Assembly: GCA_900539455.1 (NCBI GenBank) | Contig: UQCD01000007.1 | Span: 1 to 64,000, forward strand | Reading direction: 5' to 3' | Length of the DNA: 64,000 nucleotides | DNA from: an uncultured Eubacteriales bacterium | GTDB taxonomy: Bacteria; Bacillota; Clostridia; Lachnospirales; Lachnospiraceae | In this document: positions 7,899-15,047 of the stretch, piece by piece | How positions within the stretch are numbered: position 1 is the stretch's first letter | How the letters are laid out: every line of letters begins with the position of its first letter | The notes under the pieces: model-generated | The model's input: only the letters and a program-made list of their open reading frames with translations | The model's database searches: none | Told to the model about the DNA's origin: nothing | Translations under genes and position numbers: made by a program

Positions 7899-8466
7899 TT
7901 TACTTAAAATTGCAGTAGCTGCTGCCTTGGTTAATAATGTTGTACTTAGCCAGTTTTTAGGCTTATGTCCATTTATTGGAGTATCTAAGAAAACTAAAAC
8001 TGCATCAGGTATGGGAATGGCAGTTATATTTGTTATCACCATATCCAGTGCTCTTACCTCTTTAGTTTATAACTTTATATTAGTTCCACTGGATTTGGAC
8101 TATTTAAAAACCATTGTATTTATTTTGCTTATTGCTGCCTTAGTCCAGTTTGTAGAGATGGCATTAAAGAAGTTTTCTCCAGCCTTATACAAGGCGCTGG
8201 GTGTGTATTTGCCGCTTATTACAACAAATTGTGCAGTATTAGGTATTGCAATTACAAATGTTCAAAAGGATTATGATTTTATTACAAGTATTGTAAATGG
8301 ATTATTTACAGCTATTGGCTTTACAATTTCCATCGTAATTTTAGCGGGAATAAGAGAAAAAATTGAATACAATGATATACCAAAATCATTTAAAGGAACA
8401 CCTATAGTATTATTAACAGCAGGACTTATGGCAATAGCTTTTAGTGGTTTTGCAGGTCTTTTATAG
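7891..8466 (+). CDS. rnfA: Electron transport complex subunit RnfA
   Basis: RnfA is the 191-residue integral membrane partner of RnfE, with six hydrophobic segments and the typical NNVVLSQFLGLCPFIGVS segment at residues 15-32. The second conserved Cys segment, TTNCAVLGIA, lies near residues 110-119. In the family these Cys residues help ligate the intramembrane iron-sulphur centre shared with RnfE. The start overlaps the end of rnfE by 8 bases and carries its GGAGG site inside rnfE. Confidence 0.95.
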   Translation: MSDLLKIAVAAALVNNVVLSQFLGLCPFIGVSKKTKTASGMGMAVIFVITISSALTSLVYNFILVPLDLDYLKTIVFILLIAALVQFVEMALKKFSPALYKALGVYLPLITTNCAVLGIAITNVQKDYDFITSIVNGLFTAIGFTISIVILAGIREKIEYNDIPKSFKGTPIVLLTAGLMAIAFSGFAGLL

Positions 8467-8475
8467 GAGGATAAC

Positions 8476-9270
8476 ATGGACATTATAGGAATAATTACAG
8501 CGTGTATTCTTGTAGGTGTGGTTGGCTTATTAATAGGAATATTATTAGGTGTAGCCGACAAGTTTCTGGCTGTTAAAGAGGACGAAAGAGTAATAAAAAT
8601 CAGAGAAGCATTACCAGGTAATAACTGTGGTGGCTGTGGCTTTCCTGGCTGTGACGGACTTGCAAGTGCCATTGCTAAGGGAGAGGCCAGTGTGGCGGGC
8701 TGTCCTGTTGGTGGCACAAAAGTTGCAGAAGAAATCGGCAAAATAATGGGAACAAGTGCTACGGTTGTAAGAAAGGTAGCATATATAAAATGTAGTGGTG
8801 ATTGCAAGAAAACAAGTGAGAAATTTAAGTATACAGGCAATATGACCTGTAAGGATGCAGCCTTAGTTCCGGGAAATGGACCAAAAAGCTGTGAATATGG
8901 CTGCTTGGGATATGGCTCTTGTATATCGGTCTGTGATAATGATGCTATCAGCATTGTAAATGGTATAGCTGTTGTTGACAGAGAAAAGTGCTTAGGCTGT
9001 GGAAAGTGTGCTAAGGAGTGTCCAAAGGGACTTATTGAAATGGTTCCTTATGAGAGCTATTATTTAGTTGCCTGCAATTCCAATGAAAAGGGCGTTAATG
9101 TTAAAAAGTCATGTAGTGCTGGTTGTATAGGCTGTACTCTTTGTACAAGGGATTGCCCAACAGATGCAATTACAGTTTCAAACTTCCTTGCTCATATTGA
9201 TGTTGAAAAATGCTGTGGCTGTGGCTTATGTGCAGATAAATGCCCACAAAAGGTTATACAGGAAGTATAA
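8476..9270 (+). CDS. rnfB: Electron transport complex subunit RnfB (ferredoxin-type)
   Basis: RnfB receives electrons from reduced ferredoxin. The 264-residue protein has an N-terminal transmembrane helix (about residues 4-25). It is followed by the ASH-type cluster motif NNCGGCGFPGCDGLA with a further Cys at the VAGCPVGG segment, and by Cys-rich ferredoxin repeats. Clear [4Fe-4S] motifs are CLGCGKCAKECP, CIGCTLCTRDCP and CCGCGLCADKCP, with an additional Cys cluster around YGCLGYGSC. The ribosome-binding site is AGGAGG. It is the last rnf gene; no clear terminator follows before the germination gene. Confidence 0.95.
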   Translation: MDIIGIITACILVGVVGLLIGILLGVADKFLAVKEDERVIKIREALPGNNCGGCGFPGCDGLASAIAKGEASVAGCPVGGTKVAEEIGKIMGTSATVVRKVAYIKCSGDCKKTSEKFKYTGNMTCKDAALVPGNGPKSCEYGCLGYGSCISVCDNDAISIVNGIAVVDREKCLGCGKCAKECPKGLIEMVPYESYYLVACNSNEKGVNVKKSCSAGCIGCTLCTRDCPTDAITVSNFLAHIDVEKCCGCGLCADKCPQKVIQEV

Positions 9271-9345
9271 TAAATTTAAGACAGTTAAAACTATATTTAT
9301 AAACTAATTTTTCATAAGAGAAATAGTTTATAAGTAGGAGGCAGT

Positions 9346-10758
9346 ATGGAAATAATTAATAAGGATTTTAAGGGAACTATTAATACAATAAATAAGGAGC
9401 TACGAGTAGACAAAAGCTTTGATTTAATATATAGAACCTTTAAGATTGATGATAAAAAGGCATCCTTGTATTTTATTGATGGATTTGCAAAGGACGATAT
9501 ATTTCAAAAGCTTATGCAGTATTTTATGGACATGAATAATGAGGACAATATAGATAATTATTATGACTTTCTAAAAACAAAACTCCCTTATATAGAAGTA
9601 GATGTGTGTGATGAGCTGGAAAAGCTTAAATTAAATGTATTATCAGGTGTTATAGCCTTAGTAATTGAGGACTATGAGAGAATAATATTAATCGATGAAA
9701 GAACATATCCTATGCGTTCAATCGAGGAGCCTACTAAGGATAAGGTGTTTCGAGGCTCTAAGGACGGCTTTGTAGAAACCTTAGTTTCTAATACTGCCTT
9801 AATCCGAAGAAGAATAAGAGATATAAATTTAACCTTTGAAATATATACTGTTGGCAGAATTTCCAAAACAGATGTTGTAGTGGCTTATATGAACAATAAG
9901 GTAGATAAAAAGCTATTATCAAATATAAAGGAAAAGCTTAATTCTATAAAGGTGGACTCTCTTTCAATGAATCAGGAAAGCCTTGCAGAGTGCTTATATA
10001 AGGGCAAGTGGTTTAATCCCTTCCCCAAATTTCAATATACAGAAAGACCAGATACCTCAGCTTCAGCTATAATGGAGGGGCATATTGTGATTTTAGTAGA
10101 CAATTCCCCATCGGCAATGATTATTCCTGTAAGCTTTTTTGATATATTAGAAGAAGCTGATGATTATTACTTTCCACCTATAACTGGTACTTATTTTAGA
10201 TTTACAAGAGTAATAGTAACCTTAGTTGCACTATTTTTAACCCCTGTGTATCTGTTGTTTGCATATGGCTATGTAGATACGCCAAAATGGCTGGAGTTTA
10301 TTATAATTAAGGATACAATAAATGTGCCTATATTAGCACAGCTGCTTATTTTAGAGGTTGCTATTGACGGAATGAAGCTTGCAGCAGTAAATACTCCAGA
10401 TATGTTAAATACACCTCTTAGTATAATAATCGGAGTGGTATTAGGAGATGCAGCAGTTAGCAGTGGCTGGTTTAATAATGAAATAATGCTTTATATGGCA
10501 TTTGTGGCTTTTGCTAATTTCACTCACGGAAGCTTTGAGCTTGGCTATGCACTAAAGTTTTTAAGAATATTTTTACTGCTTACCACAAGTATATTTGGAC
10601 TTTGGGGCTTTATCGGTGGAGTAATTATAATTTTATTATTAGTTGCCTTTAACAAAACCGTATCTAATGAAAGCTATATTTATCCTCTTATACCTTTTAA
10701 CGGTAAAAAGCTTATTAATATATTTATCAGACGAAGCAAAAACCATATGAATAATTAA
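9346..10758 (+). CDS. SpoVAF/GerA-family spore germination protein
   Basis: The 470-residue protein has a soluble N-terminal domain (about 1-260) and a membrane domain with about five helices, the layout of GerA/SpoVAF proteins of the spore inner membrane. The signature ERPDTSASAIMEGHIVILVD is at about residues 229-248, and a TPDMLNTPLS segment lies in the membrane half. SpoVAF-type proteins work with the SpoVA dipicolinate channel. Here no spoVA or gerB/gerC genes are adjacent, so the exact class is uncertain. AGGAGG lies 6 bases before the ATG. The gene sits between rnf and apbE and its stop codon overlaps the convergent apbE stop (TTAA arrangement), leaving no space for a terminator. Confidence 0.88.
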   Translation: MEIINKDFKGTINTINKELRVDKSFDLIYRTFKIDDKKASLYFIDGFAKDDIFQKLMQYFMDMNNEDNIDNYYDFLKTKLPYIEVDVCDELEKLKLNVLSGVIALVIEDYERIILIDERTYPMRSIEEPTKDKVFRGSKDGFVETLVSNTALIRRRIRDINLTFEIYTVGRISKTDVVVAYMNNKVDKKLLSNIKEKLNSIKVDSLSMNQESLAECLYKGKWFNPFPKFQYTERPDTSASAIMEGHIVILVDNSPSAMIIPVSFFDILEEADDYYFPPITGTYFRFTRVIVTLVALFLTPVYLLFAYGYVDTPKWLEFIIIKDTINVPILAQLLILEVAIDGMKLAAVNTPDMLNTPLSIIIGVVLGDAAVSSGWFNNEIMLYMAFVAFANFTHGSFELGYALKFLRIFLLLTTSIFGLWGFIGGVIIILLLVAFNKTVSNESYIYPLIPFNGKKLINIFIRRSKNHMNN

Positions 10759-11810
10759 TTATCAGCTATAGTTATAGTATTGTTATTCATTTTTAAACCG
10801 TCGCTAAGAATAATTTTAAAATCACTTGTAATAAAGACAGCATAAACATCATCAGTTTTATTGATTAATTCCATCCCCTTATCTTCTCCCAGCACAAAGG
10901 CTGAGGTGCTTAATATATCTGCAATAGTAGAGGAGGCAGATATAATAGTCACAGAATATAGATTGTTTTGTACAGGATACCCTGTAGATGGGTCTATAAT
11001 ATGATGATATATTGTACTGTTTTGCTTAAAATATCTTTCATAAATACCAGAGGTCACAACAGACATATTAGAGGTCTGTACGCTTGCAATATTTTCTCCT
11101 GTGGTAGTAAAGGGCTTTGTTATACCAATATTAAATAGTTCCTTGTCTGGCTTTTCACCTATTAATAAAATGTTTCCACCTAAATTAATAATGGCACTAT
11201 TAACATTATTGGAAAGGAGAAAGTCCTTTATTTTGTCAGCAATATAGCCCTTTGCAATACCACCTAGATTAATGTCAGGAATAAGACTTTTACTGTTGTT
11301 AAAGGTAATGGTATTATTTGCTAAGGTATAATTGGCTTTGAAAAGCAGCTCAAGCTGCTGGTCAATAATATCATCTGCAGGAATATTACATTTTTTAAAA
11401 TCCCACAAGCCTTCAATATTTCCTATTAAAACATTAAACGCACCATTGGTTAGAGTGTTATATTCATCAGCTATAGAAAGTATATTATATAAATCTGAGG
11501 AAATTTTAGTGGTTGAAGCAGAAGAAATGTTTAGCTTATAAAGCTCACTATCTGTATTGGTGTGGCTGAAAATTAATTCGTAGTCTTTACAAATATTAAA
11601 GCACTCAGCTATCAGGTTTTTATCATTTTCAACTAAAGCCTCATCCTTTTCATATATAGAAATAGATATAAAGGTATCAAAATAGTATCCGGAATTTGAT
11701 ACAATACTATAGCTGTTAGTAAGATTTTTTTCAGAATATAATATAAGCATTACTGATATAACTGTCATAGAAATAACAGGCAGGATTATTTTAAAAAAGT
11801 TATTTTTCAT
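10755..11810 (-). CDS. apbE: FAD:protein FMN transferase (ApbE)
   Basis: ApbE attaches FMN from FAD to threonine residues of target flavoproteins. The 351-residue protein begins with a membrane anchor (about residues 8-25) and has the family segments LGGIAKGYIADK, INLGGN and HHIIDPSTGYP. It would act outside the membrane, where the RnfG flavin domain lies. RnfD and RnfG, encoded just upstream on the other strand, carry the expected target threonines. No lipobox Cys is visible, so it is anchored by its N-terminal helix rather than by lipid. AAGGAG precedes the start. It is divergent from the NusG-II gene, with the intergenic region at 11811-11936. Confidence 0.93.
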   Translation of the reverse strand: MKNNFFKIILPVISMTVISVMLILYSEKNLTNSYSIVSNSGYYFDTFISISIYEKDEALVENDKNLIAECFNICKDYELIFSHTNTDSELYKLNISSASTTKISSDLYNILSIADEYNTLTNGAFNVLIGNIEGLWDFKKCNIPADDIIDQQLELLFKANYTLANNTITFNNSKSLIPDINLGGIAKGYIADKIKDFLLSNNVNSAIINLGGNILLIGEKPDKELFNIGITKPFTTTGENIASVQTSNMSVVTSGIYERYFKQNSTIYHHIIDPSTGYPVQNNLYSVTIISASSTIADILSTSAFVLGEDKGMELINKTDDVYAVFITSDFKIILSDGLKMNNNTITIADN

Positions 11811-11880
11811 AAGAAGCTCCTTAAATTTGCAATGGGATAATTATAACAGATATTGTTTTAAATAAAAAGCAATATAATTG

Positions 11881-11909
11881 TTGTAAATAAAAGAATTGTG
11901 TGGTAATAT
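11881..11909 (+). promoter_or_regulatory. Promoter upstream of NusG-II gene
   Basis: TTGTAA (11881-11886), a 17-base spacer and TAATAT (11904-11909) sit in the divergent region between apbE and the NusG-II gene, with a predicted start near 11916. Confidence 0.45.
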
Positions 11910-11936
11910 AGAACAAAAGTTCGATACAGGTGTCAT

Positions 11937-12284
11937 ATGAAAAAAAGAGAGATTATTATACTTTTAATAATATGTATTCTAGCTATAGCCTCTATGCTTG
12001 GTATTAGAATATATCAAAGCAGACAGCCTGCCATATATGTACAGGTTTCAGTAGATGGTGCCACAGTATATAGCCTGCTTTTAACAGAGAATACAACAAA
12101 GCGTATAGAAACAGAAAATGGCTACAACGATTTGGTTATAAAGAACGGTTGCGCATATATAAAAGAGGCTGATTGCCCAGACCTTATTTGCGTACATCAG
12201 GGAAAAATCAGTACCCTGGGTGAAAGTATTATATGCCTGCCTCACAAGGTAGCTGTGCAGATAGTAAACACAAAAGAGGATTGA
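11937..12284 (+). CDS. NusG domain II-containing protein
   Basis: This 115-residue protein has one N-terminal membrane helix (about 5-23) followed by a small beta-rich extracytoplasmic domain of the NusG domain II type, ending with the segment CPDLICVHQGKI...ICLPHKV. Such proteins are often encoded with Gx-type transporters and ApbE near flavin or quinone-reducing complexes, as here. Two Cys pairs (CPDLIC and the later C) may form a disulfide or metal site. AGGTG precedes the ATG. A role in assembly or flavinylation of Rnf is inferred from context only. Confidence 0.85.
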   Translation: MKKREIIILLIICILAIASMLGIRIYQSRQPAIYVQVSVDGATVYSLLLTENTTKRIETENGYNDLVIKNGCAYIKEADCPDLICVHQGKISTLGESIICLPHKVAVQIVNTKED

Positions 12285-12340
12285 GCTGAAACACAAAATA
12301 TATTAGATTAAATGAAAAAGATTAAACAAAAAGGATTAGT

Positions 12341-12853
12341 ATGACAAAAAATATAAAGCAAATTACTATATTGTCCCTATTTGTTGCCTTTGCTGTTATT
12401 TTAGGCTATGTAGAGTATCTTATTCCCTTTGATTTTGGAATATATGGCTTTAAATTGGGTCTGTCAAATATAAGCACAGTTATTTTGTTATACATAGTAG
12501 GAGAAAAAAGGACTTTTATAGTTTTATTATTAAGAATATTTATTGTAAACATAATATTTGGGACAGGCTTTTCTATGATATTCAGCCTATTGGCAGGTAT
12601 TGGAAGCTTTTTGGTTATGTTCTTATTAAAACAATTCCTTAAGAGTAATATGATATTTACCAGTGCCATTGGAGGCATATTACATAATTTTATCCAGATT
12701 TTAGTGGCATATTTTTTAGTAAGCACAGGGTATGTATTATATTTAATACCACCTCTTACTTTGCTAGGCATGTTTACAGGAATAGTTGTGGGCATTGTCA
12801 GCAAGGTTATATATAGTAAAATAAACAGATACATTATAAAATGTTATCAATAG
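12341..12853 (+). CDS. Gx transporter family protein (HepI-like)
   Basis: The 170-residue protein is almost entirely hydrophobic, with about five membrane helices. The N-terminal LGYVEYLIPFDFGIYGFKLGLSN region is typical of the Gx transporter family, historically called heptaprenyl diphosphate synthase component I. It resembles small ECF-type substrate-binding membrane proteins. It follows the NusG-II gene by 56 bases and precedes ruvA by 12, so the three may be cotranscribed. The substrate is unknown; flavin-related transport is a guess from the neighbouring apbE and rnf genes. Confidence 0.85.
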   Translation: MTKNIKQITILSLFVAFAVILGYVEYLIPFDFGIYGFKLGLSNISTVILLYIVGEKRTFIVLLLRIFIVNIIFGTGFSMIFSLLAGIGSFLVMFLLKQFLKSNMIFTSAIGGILHNFIQILVAYFLVSTGYVLYLIPPLTLLGMFTGIVVGIVSKVIYSKINRYIIKCYQ

Positions 12854-12865
12854 CAAGGAGATTTT

Positions 12866-13453
12866 ATGATAGGATTTATAAAAGGAACTATAGAAGATAT
12901 AGAAGAGGACAGAGCTGTTGTAGATTGCAACGGAATAGGCTATAATATATTTATGCCGTCGTCTGTGTTATCTAATATAAGCATTGGAGCTACAGTAAAG
13001 ATATATACATATTTAGCTGTAAGAGAGGATGCTATGAATTTATTCGGGTTTCTTGGAAAGCAGGATTTGGATATATTTAAAAAGCTTATTACTGTTAGTG
13101 GCATAGGACCAAAGGGCGGATTATCCATAATGTCTGTTATGACAGCGGATGAGGTAAGAATGGCAATTATTACAGGTGACCACAAGGCTATTTCAAAGGC
13201 TCCGGGAGTGGGGGCAAAAACAGCTATGAAGGTCATAGTAGAATTAAAGGATAAGGTTAACCTGGAAGATGTTTCCTTTGTTTCTGGTGCAGCTGCACCT
13301 GTTGAAAGCAATCTTCAAAAGGAAGCAGTTATGGCATTAGTTGCATTAGGCTATTCAGAACACGAAAGTGCTTTAGCTGTTAAGAAAGTTGATGGGGCAT
13401 TATATGAAGATGTTGAAACACTTATAAAAGAAGCTCTTAGAAAGATGATATAA
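12866..13453 (+). CDS. ruvA: Holliday junction branch migration protein RuvA
   Basis: RuvA binds Holliday junctions and recruits RuvB helicase rings. The 195-residue product has the N-terminal OB domain (MIGFIKGTIEDI...), the helix-hairpin-helix segments around VSGIGPKGGLSIMS and APGVGAKTAMKVIVELKDK, and a C-terminal domain with ALGYSEHEA-like sequence (about 155-190) that contacts RuvB. AAGGAG lies before the ATG. ruvB follows 4 bases later. No LexA box was seen directly upstream, so SOS control is not evident. Confidence 0.97.
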   Translation: MIGFIKGTIEDIEEDRAVVDCNGIGYNIFMPSSVLSNISIGATVKIYTYLAVREDAMNLFGFLGKQDLDIFKKLITVSGIGPKGGLSIMSVMTADEVRMAIITGDHKAISKAPGVGAKTAMKVIVELKDKVNLEDVSFVSGAAAPVESNLQKEAVMALVALGYSEHESALAVKKVDGALYEDVETLIKEALRKMI

Positions 13454-13457
13454 AAGT

Positions 13458-14468
13458 ATGGAAAAAAGACTTATTAATACGGAAATCAAATCAGAGGATT
13501 TAGTTTACGAAAATAATTTAAGACCTGGCTTTCTTAATGAATATATTGGGCAATCAAAAATCAAGGACAATCTTAAGGTATATATAGAGGCTGCAAAACT
13601 TAGAAAAGAGCCATTGGACCATGTTTTATTTTATGGACCTCCTGGACTTGGAAAGACTACCCTGGCTGGTATAATTGCAAAGGAAATGGGAGTAAATATA
13701 AAAATTACCAGTGGCCCTGCTATTGAAAAGCCGGGTGATATGGCAGCTATATTAAACAATCTTCAAGAGGGCGATGTGCTTTTTATTGATGAAATACATC
13801 GGCTAAACAGACAGGTGGAGGAGGTGCTCTACCCTGCTATGGAGGATTTTGCCATAGATATTCTTATAGGAAAGGGACAGGCAGCAAGGTCTATAAGACT
13901 TGATTTACCTAAGTTTACACTTATTGGTGCAACTACCAGAGCGGGGCTTTTAACAGCTCCCCTTCGTGACAGATTTGGTGTAATAAACAAAATGGAATAT
14001 TACACAGTTGAGGAGTTAAAGCAGATTATTATTCGTTCTGCCGCAGTATTTGAGATTTTTATTGATGATGAAGGTGCAACAGAGCTTGCCAGAAGAAGCA
14101 GAGGAACACCCAGACTTGCAAATAGATTATTAAAACGGGTACGAGATTTTGCACTTATTAAATACAATGGAAATATTTCCTTAGAGGTGACAAATTACGC
14201 ATTGGATTTACTTGATGTAGATAAATTAGGCTTAGATTCTACAGACAGACATATTCTAGAAACTATTATAGAAAAATTCCAGGGTGGACCAGTTGGCCTT
14301 GATACTTTAGCTGCTGCCTTAGGTGAGGATTCAGGCACACTTGAGGATGTATATGAGCCATACCTGATTATGAATGGTTTAGTTACCAGAACTCCTAGAG
14401 GCAGAGTTGCCACACCATTTGCGTATAGGCATTTAGGTTTTATATACAATGAGCAGGCAAACAAATAA
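13458..14468 (+). CDS. ruvB: Holliday junction branch migration helicase RuvB
   Basis: RuvB is the hexameric AAA+ motor that drives branch migration. The 336-residue product has Walker A GPPGLGKTT at residues 60-68, Walker B with FIDEIHR around 109-115, the arginine-finger region TLIGATTRAGLL, and the C-terminal winged-helix domain with RTPRGRVAT near 311-319. Length is normal for the family. The start is 4 bases after ruvA, with a weak ribosome-binding site, so coupling to ruvA is likely. Confidence 0.98.
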   Translation: MEKRLINTEIKSEDLVYENNLRPGFLNEYIGQSKIKDNLKVYIEAAKLRKEPLDHVLFYGPPGLGKTTLAGIIAKEMGVNIKITSGPAIEKPGDMAAILNNLQEGDVLFIDEIHRLNRQVEEVLYPAMEDFAIDILIGKGQAARSIRLDLPKFTLIGATTRAGLLTAPLRDRFGVINKMEYYTVEELKQIIIRSAAVFEIFIDDEGATELARRSRGTPRLANRLLKRVRDFALIKYNGNISLEVTNYALDLLDVDKLGLDSTDRHILETIIEKFQGGPVGLDTLAAALGEDSGTLEDVYEPYLIMNGLVTRTPRGRVATPFAYRHLGFIYNEQANK

Positions 14469-14478
14469 TATTTTTATA

Positions 14479-14507
14479 TTGTTTATTTGCTGTATCTCGT
14501 GTATAAT
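14479..14507 (+). promoter_or_regulatory. SigmaA-type promoter of zapA
   Basis: TTGTTT (14479-14484), 17 bases, then TATAAT (14502-14507) lie in the gap after ruvB. The predicted start is near 14514, leaving a ~50-base leader with a small 7-bp hairpin (about 14522-14541). Confidence 0.65.
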
Positions 14508-14563
14508 TAAGCTAGTTTATTGGAGTGAAGTCAGTCATTCCGTTATTAAAATAGGAGAATGTT

Positions 14564-15022
14564 ATGTCATCAAAAAATAATACAGAAGTTATAATCAATG
14601 GAAAAATATACACAATTAGTGGATATGAAAGTGAAGATTATCTTCAAAAGGTAGCATCATACATAAACAACAAAATCGCAGAGTTTGACAACATTGAAGC
14701 TTATAAAAAGCTTGGCAACGATATGCAGAGAACTCTTTTAGAGTTAAATATTGCTGATGACTATTTTAAGGCAAAAAAGCAGGCTGACGCTTTAGAGGCA
14801 GATGTATCTTCAAAGGACAAGCAGCTTTATGATGTTAAGCATGAGCTTATTGCAGCACAGATTAAGCTTGAAGCATTAGAAAAGGAAAAAGAGTCAATGC
14901 AAAGAAGACTTAATTCAAATCAGATTGATTTGGTAAAATTAGAAACTGAGCTGAATGATGCAAAAAACAAGAGAAAGAAAGCAGCAACTACAACAACTGC
15001 AGCAACAGGCAGTCAAAATTAG
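14564..15022 (+). CDS. zapA: Cell division protein ZapA
   Basis: ZapA bundles FtsZ filaments and promotes Z-ring assembly. The 152-residue protein has the N-terminal ZapA head (VIINGKIYTISGYESEDYL, residues 10-28) with the conserved VASYINNKI helix. A long coiled coil follows (about 60-140), rich in Lys, Glu and Leu, and a Thr/Ala-rich tail. It is longer than short ZapA proteins because of an extended coiled coil. A good promoter and AGGAG site precede it. It lies directly upstream of the U32 gene, a common clostridial arrangement. Confidence 0.9.
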   Translation: MSSKNNTEVIINGKIYTISGYESEDYLQKVASYINNKIAEFDNIEAYKKLGNDMQRTLLELNIADDYFKAKKQADALEADVSSKDKQLYDVKHELIAAQIKLEALEKEKESMQRRLNSNQIDLVKLETELNDAKNKRKKAATTTTAATGSQN

Positions 15023-15047
15023 TTTTTGCTAATAATATAATTATAAA

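Noticed and set aside
8271..8954. 227-codon minus-strand ORF opposite rnfA and rnfB
   Set aside because: It is antisense to well-supported Rnf genes with conserved Cys motifs, and it has no family match by eye or ribosome-binding site.
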